64,000 bases of DNA from Njordibacter sp905182035 (GTDB taxonomy: Bacteria > Pseudomonadota > Gammaproteobacteria > Pseudomonadales > Balneatricaceae): positions 2,108,001 through 2,172,000 of the forward strand of contig NZ_CP159831.1 of NCBI RefSeq assembly GCF_047730075.1, in the 5' to 3' direction. Shown here piece after piece: positions 8,321 to 17,669 of this stretch. The translations under genes were made by a program, and so were the position numbers. The notes beneath the pieces are model-generated. The model did not search any database, was not told the origin of the DNA, and saw only the letters and a list, made by a program, of their open reading frames with translations. Numbering within the stretch: position 1 is the stretch's first letter; every line of letters begins with the position of its first letter.

Positions 8321-10216
8321 TTAATTGCTTTGTACACATCCTGGTAACCGCTCACTTTCAAATTCCATAATCCACGCTTCATAATACCCACCCTGATTAA
8401 ATGGGTTTCTTGTTGCCGTATGACCGACACCGGGACCCGCCAATACTGCGCCATAACAGCCTGCCAAAGCACGATTATAGTTAATTGGACCTATAACTAG
8501 GATATGACTTACATGACTATCTCTTATGATGTTTAGATAGTACTCAGTTTCGGGGGCTTGCATATCAACGAACTTAACCCATTCCACACTAAGTGCTTTG
8601 CGCGGGACCAGTGCCATTGATCGGTGTTCGCTGAGTAGTACCGCATTTTCAGGTAGCACCTTATCTACCCACTGCATAACCTCATAACCATTTGCTGACC
8701 GATCCATAACTTCAGAACGCCAAGATGGTGATAATGCACCCGGAAATAGTGTAACAGCGCCGATCGAACAAGCCAAAACTGCAAGTACACTTTGACCCAG
8801 AACAGGCCAGCTGAATACTTTAACAAACCGTTTCGATAACTGCTTTTCTTGCATCGCTAACACAAGCAAGAGCCAAAAATATGGTTCCATATACATTCGC
8901 GCAGCTGGCGGGGCCAATAATACGTTAGCTATAATGATTATAATGGACGCAGCCACTCCTACCCACAAAACAAAATAGTGACCAGGCCTTAATCCCACAA
9001 ACAGTAACCAACCCATGCCAAGAACTACTCCATATCCTCCAATGTGGGAAGGAATAAAAATAGATAATGGGAAAAACCACAAACTTGCACTGTCTGCATT
9101 GAACTGGGAGAAATTCACCATCGTCCTCGTACCGGGTAAATCGCCAGGAAGTGGGGAAATAAAGGCATCAATTAAGCTAGTATCAAAAGCAATCGCTTTC
9201 AAAGCTACTGGAGGAAGAAGAATTACGATTGCGATCAACAACCCGAGGCACAGGGCTGGCCTAAAATACCCCTGCTTAGTCATCACTACAAATGCCATTA
9301 TACCAACGAGGCCCCCACCCAAAATGTAATTAAATTTAGCCTGAGTCGCAACCATCACCAGCACACATACCAGAGAATACTCTAACATTAGCTTGGCGCG
9401 AGTCGCATTTTGGCGATACAGTTGGAGAGAGAGCACAAACGCCAAAACTGTCATAGAAATGGGCCACATCTGTGGTTTTGGTGCACTTGTCAAAAAAAGC
9501 ACTACTGGAGCAGATACTCCAGCTAGAGCTATCAGATAGCGTGATTCAAAAGGTTCTTGAAACACCTTTGAAATAGAATGGACAAAGAGCAGCGCACCCA
9601 CAATGGCAAGTAAACTGGTGAACTGTAATAATGAGCCAAACTGTTCCGCGCCAATCGATAATGCCACAGCGTTAAGCACTTCACCATTGCCAGACAATCG
9701 ATGATGAAACCATTCATGATGACCAAATAAGCCGCCATCATTCAATACTGCAATAGCTGAGCCTATGTGATTATCCAAAGCATCAGCACTTGTAACAGGT
9801 CCCAAAGAAGTGAGGCCCATTCCTATTAATATCATTGCTAATGTTGTTTTAATAATAGATTGATTTCGCAGTGCAGACCACATCTTTCTCCAGTTGCTTC
9901 GCATTATTTGTCGCTTAAATAAGCCATTAAAGAAATGAATACACCCCATTAACAAAAGTGCTATTGCCAAACCTTGCATGAGAACAAAATGAGTAAGTCC
10001 CAACAAGGCAAGTGGGTACAAAACCACTGCCAGGATCACTGATCCAATTATGGAAGATTGCCACCTCAGCCAATCTTTATGATTTAAGTGGTCACTGCTT
10101 ACAAAACCAGACACTTTAAGAAACTGAAGGCCAACATAATCAAGACCAATTACCAAAAATACTGATGCCAGGACTGAAAAAGGTGGCACAGCGGCCAACT
10201 GATCTAAACTAAACAT
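8321..10216 (-). CDS. Large polytopic membrane protein, GT-C/polymerase-like
   Basis: 631 residues with roughly eleven hydrophobic segments and a C-terminal ~110-residue soluble tail (VLPENAVLLSEHRSMALVPR onward). After the third or fourth membrane segment there is an extracytoplasmic loop with acidic and His residues (SADALDNHIGSAIAVLNDGG), a layout seen in GT-C glycosyltransferases such as GT39/ArnT types and some O-antigen polymerases. No specific family is recognised with certainty. It is the only candidate in the window for a periplasm-facing polymerase or glycosyltransferase. Its downstream spacer is 138 bp; upstream are GtrA and GtrB-like genes. Confidence 0.7.
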   Translation of the reverse strand: MFSLDQLAAVPPFSVLASVFLVIGLDYVGLQFLKVSGFVSSDHLNHKDWLRWQSSIIGSVILAVVLYPLALLGLTHFVLMQGLAIALLLMGCIHFFNGLFKRQIMRSNWRKMWSALRNQSIIKTTLAMILIGMGLTSLGPVTSADALDNHIGSAIAVLNDGGLFGHHEWFHHRLSGNGEVLNAVALSIGAEQFGSLLQFTSLLAIVGALLFVHSISKVFQEPFESRYLIALAGVSAPVVLFLTSAPKPQMWPISMTVLAFVLSLQLYRQNATRAKLMLEYSLVCVLVMVATQAKFNYILGGGLVGIMAFVVMTKQGYFRPALCLGLLIAIVILLPPVALKAIAFDTSLIDAFISPLPGDLPGTRTMVNFSQFNADSASLWFFPLSIFIPSHIGGYGVVLGMGWLLFVGLRPGHYFVLWVGVAASIIIIIANVLLAPPAARMYMEPYFWLLLVLAMQEKQLSKRFVKVFSWPVLGQSVLAVLACSIGAVTLFPGALSPSWRSEVMDRSANGYEVMQWVDKVLPENAVLLSEHRSMALVPRKALSVEWVKFVDMQAPETEYYLNIIRDSHVSHILVIGPINYNRALAGCYGAVLAGPGVGHTATRNPFNQGGYYEAWIMEFESERLPGCVQSN

Positions 10217-10298
10217 ACAAAAAACCTGAGAGGAACGTGGAGAGAATGTAAATAGTGCAAGGGTATACAGATTTTTTGGTCAACTTTATGTCCTCAAA

Positions 10299-10703
10299 TT
10301 ACTTTGTGTAAACAACTTTCTTAGCCAAAACATAGTTAAAGCCCATTGCGACCACTGCACCAACTGCTAAAGCAATGAGCGGCTGGCTTCCGGTATAAGG
10401 AAACCAATAAATAACTAGAAAAAAGGTACCAAAATTTATGCCTGCACCTATAAGTTGTACAGTTAGATAATAGCCATACTGCTTAACTACTCGTGCTTTA
10501 GCCACACCCATTTTATTAAACGTCCACATTCGGTTAACGTACCACGTAATACTCACAGCACAAGCAAAGGAGACCGCACGCGCAGGAAAAAGAGACCAGT
10601 CCATCGCAATTAATAAAACAAGGCCTAAGCCATCCACGAAAAACCCAAAAGCACCTACCACAGCAAAACGAATAAACTGAAATTTTAGAATAGCATTAAG
10701 CAC
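10299..10703 (-). CDS. GtrA family membrane protein
   Basis: 134 residues with four predicted membrane helices; typical GtrA opening FIRFAVVGAFGFFVDGLGL and the conserved WYVNRMWTF after helix 2. GtrA proteins are proposed flippases for undecaprenyl-phosphate-linked monosaccharides. The gene starts directly after the stop of the GT2 at 10704, giving a GtrB-GtrA pair. This suggests periplasmic side-chain glycosylation with the polytopic protein downstream as the transferase; that three-gene reading is an inference. Confidence 0.9.
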   Translation of the reverse strand: MLNAILKFQFIRFAVVGAFGFFVDGLGLVLLIAMDWSLFPARAVSFACAVSITWYVNRMWTFNKMGVAKARVVKQYGYYLTVQLIGAGINFGTFFLVIYWFPYTGSQPLIALAVGAVVAMGFNYVLAKKVVYTK

Positions 10704-11675
10704 CTAATCAAGGTCTTGTTGGAAAGTTGAGGTATTAGTTCGGCTGAGCAAATGAAGTTCAAAACTGCGACGCCCTTGGAATGCTATGGAATCCAATATC
10801 AACCCAATAGCCCCAAATACTATGGAGGCAATAGCCAAACCTGTGGCAAGAATCGCCAAAGGCACATGAGAAATATATTTCATCCTTACCCATTCATCAA
10901 TCACAGGATAGCCAGCCAATAGACCTAACAAAGCGAATACAAGAGCAGCGGTGCCAAAAAACACCAAGGGACGGTAGTGACGTAAAACATTAGCAATAGT
11001 ACTCAGCACTCGAATTCCATCAGCCAACGTATTGAGCTTAGATACACTTCCTTCTGGTCGATCTTTATAATTAATTGGTAGCTCTACAATACGGAATTTT
11101 TTATCTAATGCATGAAGAACCATATCGGTTTCAATCTCAAATCCTGCAACTAAAATGGGATAGTTCTTTACAAAACTTCGATTAAATACCCGATATCCAC
11201 TCATTATATCGTGGAGATCTGCTTTAAACAGCCTATTAACTAATGCGCCCACGAGACGATTGCCAAAACCATGTAATGGTCTCTTATTTTCTGCAGCATA
11301 ATGCCCTGCACTATGGCGATCTCCCACAACCATGTCGGCCCGTCCAGCAACCACAGGCTCTATTAATTGATGAACCTGTTCTGCAGGATAAGTCATGTCG
11401 GCATCAGCGAGCACATAAATATCTGCCTGTACCTCACTAAATCCACAACGCACCGCATTGCCTTTACCTGGGCGGTCTTCCCTGAGAACGCCGCCTTTAC
11501 AGTCTATGGAATAGAAAACGTCCTTCGCCATTTGTTCGGTTTTATCAGTAGATGCGTTATTTACAACCCATATTTGCGCGTCCGGCAACGCACGATGGAA
11601 ATCAACAATCGTTTCCGATATTGTTAATTCTTCGTTATATGCTGGTAAAATAACCGCTATATTTGCCATTTTCAT
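10704..11675 (-). CDS. GT2 polyprenyl-phosphate glycosyltransferase, GtrB/DPM-like
   Basis: 323 residues. GT2 core with ILPAYNEELTISE, DADMTYPAEQ (DAD nucleotide-binding motif) and VVGDRHSAGHY, plus two C-terminal membrane helices (about residues 232-254 and 267-290). This is the GtrB/DPM1 layout, which makes a polyprenyl-P-monosaccharide. It is directly followed by gtrA. ATG at 11675 or the second ATG two codons later both fit; a GGAAAA precedes the first. The donor sugar is unknown. Confidence 0.88.
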   Translation of the reverse strand: MKMANIAVILPAYNEELTISETIVDFHRALPDAQIWVVNNASTDKTEQMAKDVFYSIDCKGGVLREDRPGKGNAVRCGFSEVQADIYVLADADMTYPAEQVHQLIEPVVAGRADMVVGDRHSAGHYAAENKRPLHGFGNRLVGALVNRLFKADLHDIMSGYRVFNRSFVKNYPILVAGFEIETDMVLHALDKKFRIVELPINYKDRPEGSVSKLNTLADGIRVLSTIANVLRHYRPLVFFGTAALVFALLGLLAGYPVIDEWVRMKYISHVPLAILATGLAIASIVFGAIGLILDSIAFQGRRSFELHLLSRTNTSTFQQDLD

Positions 11676-11693
11676 TTTTCCAATACGTTAGCT

Positions 11694-11815
11694 TAAAAAT
11701 AGGTGCCACTCACCAACTACTAATAGGGCTGCCCGTTAAGATCCTTGTCAAACTCAGCAATACCGTTACGTGAAACACTCATTAAGCGTCAGGTATCAAA
11801 ACGATAGCTATTACT
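11694..11815 (-). pseudogene. Remnant of a FemAB/GNAT-like C terminus
   Basis: Translated on the minus strand in one frame, this stretch gives RFDT-stop-RLMSVSRNGIAEF..DLNGQPY-stop-stop-LVSGTYF. It lines up with the C terminus of the intact neighbour encoded at 11914-12927 (WFDVGGLS..PKGIAVFKQGLN..PYQLVGEW). It has three in-frame stops and no N-terminal portion, so it is a decayed third copy of this family. Similarity is visible in both DNA and protein. Confidence 0.72.
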
Positions 11816-11913
11816 CTATCTACGACGTAATACTCCACGTCACTTTAAAAAATTAGTATCTACTCATCTTATTTTATGGGTCGAGGAGATAGTTCCATTG
11901 CGATGTTTGATAA

Positions 11914-12927
11914 CTAAAGCCATTTACGCCACTCGCCAACTAGTTGGTAAGGAGTAGCATTCAACCCTTGCTTAAAAACAGCAATACCTTTGGGCGTTGC
12001 CTCACTCAAGCCCCCGACGTCAAACCAGCGGCATCCATTTTGCTTAGCCTGAACAATCGCATGCCAATATAGTGCTGAATTAGCCTCTACTTCACGACCT
12101 TTTTCATTAGTCGAAACCATAAAGTCCAAGACTGTGTTTCCACTTCTAACGGTCACTCGGTAACCCACCTCCTTATTTGGCGCTTCTTCGCAAACTAGTT
12201 CGGCGACAAATAAATTGAAATCCCAATTAACTGATTTTTTTTTCGACATTTCTTCGATGAGTTTACTATTAATACCTACAAATTTATTTCGTTTCTGTAA
12301 GTCCCCATAGCTTTTCAAGACATGGGCCAATCTAGCATCCGTTAGCTCCAAATTTTTCACAATCACCCCAAGTTTAGGAGCCTTGAGTAAGGCTCTTTTC
12401 CACCTGCGATTTAGCTTACTGTGAAGTTCATTAATACTCAAACTCAAATCTATCAAACTAGAAGCCCAAGCTGGGTTCCCTTGTTTTCGAAACCCTAAGT
12501 CTTTTAAACCTAGTCGAACACATTCTGAATCACTTATCTCTGGTGCAATTTGAACAATCCACCATCGTTGTCGACGCGCTTCAGACATTAAAACATGAAG
12601 GGTATCAATCTTCAGTTGCACATCTTCGTTAACACTACCATTCAATAAAAGAGGGCCACGGTTAATACGAGCTATGCTACCTAAGAAAGTTAGAGATCTA
12701 GTAAGCACCTGCACCAAAGCAATAGGTAGATTATTTTCATTAAAGACTACTAATCTCTTTGGGGTCCAGCCACTCGACTGTTCCTTTGCGGCGCCATACT
12801 CCCAAGATTGAAGCAAATTGTTATGTGTGCAACGTTGCCAAAAACTAATCCATTCACTTTTAGATACTTGGCGAACATGCCAGACCTTTGTTCTTTCTTT
12901 GATCGATTTTTTACTGCTAATCAACAA
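11914..12927 (-). CDS. FemAB/GNAT-like aminoacyl- or acyltransferase
   Basis: 337 residues of the FemAB-related GNAT fold (Acetyltransf_6 type). Recognisable parts are the N-terminal SWEYGAAKEQSSGW, the middle NRRWKRALLKAP, and the C-terminal ALYWHAIVQAKQNGCRWFDVGGL followed by GIAVFKQGL. Such proteins in glycan clusters acylate amino sugars or use aminoacyl-tRNA. The substrate is unknown. It starts two bases after the stop of the related upstream gene; the first residues before VWHVRQVSKSEW are not conserved, so the start could be slightly downstream. A degenerate copy of its C terminus follows it. Confidence 0.8.
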   Translation of the reverse strand: MLISSKKSIKERTKVWHVRQVSKSEWISFWQRCTHNNLLQSWEYGAAKEQSSGWTPKRLVVFNENNLPIALVQVLTRSLTFLGSIARINRGPLLLNGSVNEDVQLKIDTLHVLMSEARRQRWWIVQIAPEISDSECVRLGLKDLGFRKQGNPAWASSLIDLSLSINELHSKLNRRWKRALLKAPKLGVIVKNLELTDARLAHVLKSYGDLQKRNKFVGINSKLIEEMSKKKSVNWDFNLFVAELVCEEAPNKEVGYRVTVRSGNTVLDFMVSTNEKGREVEANSALYWHAIVQAKQNGCRWFDVGGLSEATPKGIAVFKQGLNATPYQLVGEWRKWL

Positions 12928-12929
12928 TT

Positions 12930-13949
12930 TTATCGCCCTCTAAGCAGTAATAATGATGCATAGATTCTACCTTTTAAAGAAATTGGATTTCGATATAAAC
13001 TACATGCAACCTCGTTCGATGACATACTTCTTTTAAAAGAAGTGACTGACAACATATTTCCAGTTTGAACAAAACCATTCCCTAGAATAAAATATTCTGC
13101 TCCTGCAGATTTACTTTCTTCCATTGCTAAATACAAAAGTGCTTTATTTGAAAAATTATTTTTACCTTCGTCTGTACTGGAATTATAAACATAATTCCCC
13201 ATAGCACCATGGACTGAATATATAACTCCACTTATCGGTTTTTTTGAGGCCTTATCTAAACAAACAATGAAATTGTAAAATTTCGAATTCAGAAGTTCCT
13301 CAAAGTATGAGTAGCTGAACATATTGATAGATAATTTTTGAGATTTATATCTGTCCAAATAAATAAAATGGTTAATTATATTTTTATTTTTTTGCTTTAA
13401 AATATCATTTTTTTGCAAATATTTGAGGCCTTTCTTTATTTCATATCTCGGAGTTTTTTTCAACTTGTTAATATATTCGCCAGCTAATTCCATATACATG
13501 ATAGAGTTATTATTAACGTAAGAATATGGGGTGGGATTCGAAATAAAAGATGTCTCAGGTTTTTCAATAGCTCCAATCGCTGGATACATGAAATCAATAA
13601 AATCGATGCGGTGTTCTTTTGAAAAGTATTCCTGCACAATTTTTTTATATAAAAAGTCTTTGATTTTCCACAATTCATCTTGATTATTTGGTGCAATAAA
13701 TAGTCCACCAAAATTAGCATCTAAGACCTTAATTAAACCTTTACTCTTTAAAAAAAAACCATTTGAGACGAATATTGCAACTGGTGTGTATCTATTTTCA
13801 TCATATTTTTTATAGATAATTAAGTTGAAATCATTATTTCTTTCAATATTAAATTCATCATAGGCATTTAAATCTAGCCTAGGTTCTTGATCTGCAATTT
13901 CAAACCAATCGTTCCTAGATTCCTTTGAATATTTATTGAAATAATACAT
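12930..13949 (-). CDS. FemAB/GNAT-like transferase, AT-rich paralogue
   Basis: 339 residues and markedly AT-rich compared with neighbours. It has the same overall plan as the next gene: a central KKTPRYEIKKGLKYLQ helix pair and a C-terminal KALLYLAMEESKSAGAEYFILGNG, typical of the FemAB-like GNAT family in surface-glycan loci. Base composition suggests a separate transfer event. The substrate is not predictable; acyl or aminoacyl addition to a sugar amine is the family-based guess. ATG at 13949 gives the expected length. Confidence 0.72.
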   Translation of the reverse strand: MYYFNKYSKESRNDWFEIADQEPRLDLNAYDEFNIERNNDFNLIIYKKYDENRYTPVAIFVSNGFFLKSKGLIKVLDANFGGLFIAPNNQDELWKIKDFLYKKIVQEYFSKEHRIDFIDFMYPAIGAIEKPETSFISNPTPYSYVNNNSIMYMELAGEYINKLKKTPRYEIKKGLKYLQKNDILKQKNKNIINHFIYLDRYKSQKLSINMFSYSYFEELLNSKFYNFIVCLDKASKKPISGVIYSVHGAMGNYVYNSSTDEGKNNFSNKALLYLAMEESKSAGAEYFILGNGFVQTGNMLSVTSFKRSMSSNEVACSLYRNPISLKGRIYASLLLLRGR

Positions 13950-13967
13950 TTATAAAGACCTATTTAA

Positions 13968-14452
13968 CTAGATAAGTTTGTGAATTGAATTCGAATCATG
14001 ATCTTGATATAGTATTTCAAAGCCAGAATCCCTTAATGGTTTTTTATATAAATAATTTTCATAACAAACTATCAACCCAAAGTTTTTAAAGTTATCAATA
14101 TTATTAGATATAAAATTCTCTAAAATAATATGATTAAATGGGTTATAAAGAAAAACGAAATTATATGCGTCTGGTAGCTTCCACTCAAGGGCATCAGCTA
14201 AAAAAATATCAATATTTTTATATTCCAGGTTAGATAGATTCTTATTTGCTATATCAATTAACTTGTTGGAAAAATATATTCTAATCATCATTTGAAAATT
14301 GAAGTATTTTTTGCATAAATACATTGTTTGCCTCTGCCGCACCCCACGTCAATAAAATACTTTGGTTTCTTCTCCATTTATAATACATGGCGTAACAAAG
14401 ATTTGGAATAATGGCTCCCATACGCTTCGTAGGCTGTCACATATTTTTAGAA
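13968..14452 (-). pseudogene. Broken class I SAM-dependent methyltransferase
   Basis: Three pieces of one methyltransferase are visible. Going down the minus strand: AYEAYGSHYSKSLLRHVL and then a TAA; KPKYFIDVGCGRGKQCIYA carrying the SAM motif I; then a one-base frame change at a six-A run (near 14310), after which the rest (FSNKLIDIANKNLSN..) reads to 13968. The expected GxD acidic motif after the frameshift is also degenerate. With one stop and one frameshift it is very unlikely to work. It lies just upstream of the FemAB-like pair. Confidence 0.78.
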
Positions 14453-14631
14453 AAATCTGACTCAATTATCAGCTCAGTGCAGGGATAAGGCCATCAAAGT
14501 CAAGAGAGTATCCTTTTTTTAAGGAAAAAGTTTTCAATCACATAATATCTGCGTGACAGGGACTGAGTTTGAAGTTTAATCAGTTATTTTAGCCAAATTT
14601 TTAAATTTATTGTATAAAGCATTTATTCTTG

Positions 14632-15504
14632 TCATTTTAATTGATTCCTCTCTCCCCATGATTCATACTTTTTCATATTCATCAAATATAGTCTGTCCGC
14701 TCCACCCTCTAGAAGTGCTCCTAATAGATGAAGCGGATCAGTAGGAGATGAAGAGTCCCGCCTGATCGCCCAAGGCGGAGTTATTGGCAAATTATCACCC
14801 CGCAAACCCGTGTGTATGTATTTAAAACGACGTCTCGCTACAACTAAAGCTTCAGGCGTAAAACTGGATAAATCACCAAATGTGTAAGCAAAGTGTTCAA
14901 TTTTTATTCCTAATTTTTGCTCCAAATAATCAGCACTACCAACGATTTCACGATTTAAGCCATCACTCAAAGTATCAGATAAACGAATATGATCGGCCGT
15001 ATGAGCCCCAATACTGTGCCCCGTGTTATTAAGAAACTTAAGGTCATCAATTGACATGTTCTGTTTACTAAAAGGCACATCCTCTGGCCTAAGACCAGGA
15101 TCAATATTTTGAGCAACAAACCTGCGCCAATCATCCTCAGTAGAAAGTTTAGCAAAGTTAGAAACAATAAAAAAAAGCGCCCTGATTTTTAGTGGGTTAA
15201 GAATTCTTTCTGCAACTCCCCTGTTTGATAAGAATCCATCATCAAAAGTAAGTAATAAGCTGTCGTGCTTCAGTGGGAGAACGCCATCTAATATCTCAGA
15301 AAATTGTTGTGGCGTAACGAACTGCCATGATTTAGCAAGCCAGCGCAGTTGAACATCGAAAGAAGCTTCGTGATGAGGTGCTATATCGTGGTAAAGCAAC
15401 ACTCTGAGTCTGGCAGAAGGTCTCCTCCCTAGTTTTATTAGAATGAGATTATAGATTTTGAGTGGTTGATAAACAGCCATCAATAAATAGTGTTTAAATG
15501 ACAC
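14632..15504 (-). CDS. Polysaccharide deacetylase (NodB/CE4 family)
   Basis: 290 residues. Motif 1 LTFDDGF (catalytic base Asp and metal Asp) is near residue 85 and the metal-binding His pair is in GAHTADHIRL. The N terminus has no clear cleavable signal, only a moderately hydrophobic start (YLLMAVYQPLKIYNLILIKL), so it may be cytosolic or membrane-tethered. It removes N-acetyl groups from a sugar in the glycan or its precursor. It stands alone with about 100 bp to the DegT gene upstream and a 180-bp gap to the broken methyltransferase downstream. Confidence 0.88.
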   Translation of the reverse strand: MSFKHYLLMAVYQPLKIYNLILIKLGRRPSARLRVLLYHDIAPHHEASFDVQLRWLAKSWQFVTPQQFSEILDGVLPLKHDSLLLTFDDGFLSNRGVAERILNPLKIRALFFIVSNFAKLSTEDDWRRFVAQNIDPGLRPEDVPFSKQNMSIDDLKFLNNTGHSIGAHTADHIRLSDTLSDGLNREIVGSADYLEQKLGIKIEHFAYTFGDLSSFTPEALVVARRRFKYIHTGLRGDNLPITPPWAIRRDSSSPTDPLHLLGALLEGGADRLYLMNMKKYESWGERNQLK

Positions 15505-15611
15505 TTTTACACCAACATACTTTTTTCATCTAAGAAGTTTCCCACAAATTAGTAAATTTTATTAATTGAAATAAAAGGCATAAGGTCAACCAATCAACTT
15601 TTGCTTAACAG

Positions 15612-16712
15612 CTAAGCATGAGCCAACACTAATTTAATTATTTTTTTAATTTCATCTTTAGTAACGTCTTGATGGACAGGGAGTGTCACACTTTCCCTAT
15701 ACATCTTATTTTCAGTCCTCCAGACTGGATTATCAAAGACATCTTCCGGTAGAGTAGGAAACGTTGATGCTGATATACCATTATCCCTCAGCATATTGAT
15801 AATTCTTTCAGATTCTTTGTGATAAAAGAAAAAAATCCAAGGGGCAATTTCTTCATTTTCAAGGTTTAATGGTTTGGGTATTTTAATTGACTTAACAGAT
15901 GATAACTCTTTGAATAACATCTGATAGTTTTCTCGACGTTGAGCTACAACGTTATTGAGTTCTACGGTGTTGATTATTTTCTCTGACCATTTTCCAATAG
16001 TTTCTTGGCAATCAAAATAATAATAGTTTTTTGGCATTACTGGATAGTCGTCCTTATTTACATGCTTTGACTTAATCTTCCAAGACCTTCCCATTTTTTG
16101 AAAAAACCATTGCACTACCATCTTCAACACCCCTCTGTATTCTGAAGGATATGAATACAAAGTTTTAGGTAAAAAAAATTGCCCTTTTTTTAGAAATAAA
16201 ACTCCCCCATTCGGGATTGGTAAAGCCTTACGCAGTCCAAAAATCCCAGCATCGCCCTGTGTACCGATTTTGCTTTTACCAATATTTTTAACAATACTAT
16301 GTGCACAATCTTCAATTAGGAATATATTTTTATTGTGACAAAATCTCACCGTTTCTTCCTGAGATATTGAAAATCCAAAATAGTGAACTAATAATAAAAA
16401 ATCATTTGGTTTAATATTCTCGGCTTCTAGTAAGGTAAAGTCGGGTTCTAAGTTATCAGTCACCTTATAATACTTACAATTAACTGAATATTCTTTTAAA
16501 ATAATAACTACAGTGTCACAAATAAAGGCTGGTAACCAAATACTTGAAGGGTCAGAAATATTATTATTAATTCTTATTGATTCGATAGCCGTTATTAGTG
16601 CACCTCTAGCGAAACTAAAATACTTTAATTTTTCTTCTTTTTTATTTTTATTTGAAAAAATTGCTTTAAAAGCCACTATTGGATTTAGAGTTGCCGATGT
16701 ATGTATAAACAT
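15612..16712 (-). CDS. DegT/DnrJ/EryC1-type PLP aminotransferase
   Basis: 366 residues and AT-rich. Fold-type I sugar aminotransferase with LPAFICDTVV, VHYFGFS, LIEDCAHS (PLP-binding Asp) and the FGLRKALPIPNGG segment holding the likely Schiff-base Lys. The motif around that Lys is unlike the canonical SFHPTKN of PseC/RfbH-like members, so it belongs to a divergent subgroup. It would aminate a 4-keto or 3-keto NDP-sugar. It is the only DegT-type gene I see in the window, so it is also the only visible candidate for a PseC-like step. Confidence 0.8.
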   Translation of the reverse strand: MFIHTSATLNPIVAFKAIFSNKNKKEEKLKYFSFARGALITAIESIRINNNISDPSSIWLPAFICDTVVIILKEYSVNCKYYKVTDNLEPDFTLLEAENIKPNDFLLLVHYFGFSISQEETVRFCHNKNIFLIEDCAHSIVKNIGKSKIGTQGDAGIFGLRKALPIPNGGVLFLKKGQFFLPKTLYSYPSEYRGVLKMVVQWFFQKMGRSWKIKSKHVNKDDYPVMPKNYYYFDCQETIGKWSEKIINTVELNNVVAQRRENYQMLFKELSSVKSIKIPKPLNLENEEIAPWIFFFYHKESERIINMLRDNGISASTFPTLPEDVFDNPVWRTENKMYRESVTLPVHQDVTKDEIKKIIKLVLAHA

Positions 16713-16753
16713 TAAAATATATCCTAGTGGTATTGTAAAAATTAATTAATTAA

Positions 16754-17668
16754 TTAAAAATTTTTAATTATTTTATTTATTAAAATTTTATTAACACTAA
16801 TTTTTATGAAAAATTTTGGTGAACTGAAAAAAGCTAAGCTTAAATATTTTAAAGATTTGAAATACTTTTTATTTATAACTCGTTCTTTAAATTCTAAAAT
16901 TAATAAACGTACTTTTATATCTTTCCAAAGCTTTTCTTTATTTGGTTCAAAACTCTGTATATTAAAGACATGATCTTTTAGAACATTAGATAAGTTATTT
17001 TTATGCTTACTGGTTTGCCCCGAAGCATTATGCGGGTGAACCATAGCTTCCCCCTGAACTTCTGCAATAAATTTGAATTGCGCTCCTGCTTTTGCTAAAA
17101 GCATCCAAAAGTCGTAGTCCTCGACAGTTACAAAATTAATATTTTCTCTAAATGAAATTTTATTTTCAATCATAAATTTGTGCCGAACCAAGGTAGCTGA
17201 TGGAGATACTCTATTCCCTTCAGTTAACAAAACTTGATAAAAATTTGAGGCGTAAGGACCATATCTAAGAATTTGTTTTGCACCAGTCATTTCATTAACT
17301 TGCATTTCATCAGTACTGAACACATCTATTTCGTCATCTTGCCGAATATTTTTCACCACGGTCTCAAGTTTACTTGGGTACCAAGAGTCATCTGAATCTA
17401 AAAATGCAATCCAATCTCCTTTTGCCTCATTTAACCCCAAATTACGAGAGGCCCCAATTACACCATTGTTGTGTATTTTTAATAACTTTATTTTAGGATT
17501 ATCAAAGCTTAGTACAATACTTTCTGTATTGTCAGCAGAGTGGTTGTCGATGACAATGGCTTCCCAATGTATATATGTCTGGTCGATAACTGAATTTAAG
17601 GCAAGAGCAAGATAATGCGCATGGTTATAAGTAGGGATTACAATTGATATTAGAGGTGCGTTCGTCAT
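16754..17668 (-). CDS. GT2 family glycosyltransferase
   Basis: 304 residues. GT-A signature ISIVIPTYNHAHYLALAL at the N terminus, VIDNHSADNT, FLDSDDSWYPSKL (DxD motif) and GASRNLGLNEAKGDW. The C-terminal ~60 residues are Lys/Ile/Phe rich and very AT-rich in DNA (near 16754-16900), in contrast to the less AT-rich gene upstream. It ends two bases after the preceding epimerase region begins its stop. Acceptor and donor are unknown; it is expected to extend the lipid-linked oligosaccharide in the cytosol. Confidence 0.87.
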   Translation of the reverse strand: MTNAPLISIVIPTYNHAHYLALALNSVIDQTYIHWEAIVIDNHSADNTESIVLSFDNPKIKLLKIHNNGVIGASRNLGLNEAKGDWIAFLDSDDSWYPSKLETVVKNIRQDDEIDVFSTDEMQVNEMTGAKQILRYGPYASNFYQVLLTEGNRVSPSATLVRHKFMIENKISFRENINFVTVEDYDFWMLLAKAGAQFKFIAEVQGEAMVHPHNASGQTSKHKNNLSNVLKDHVFNIQSFEPNKEKLWKDIKVRLLILEFKERVINKKYFKSLKYLSLAFFSSPKFFIKISVNKILINKIIKNF

Positions 17669-17669
17669 T

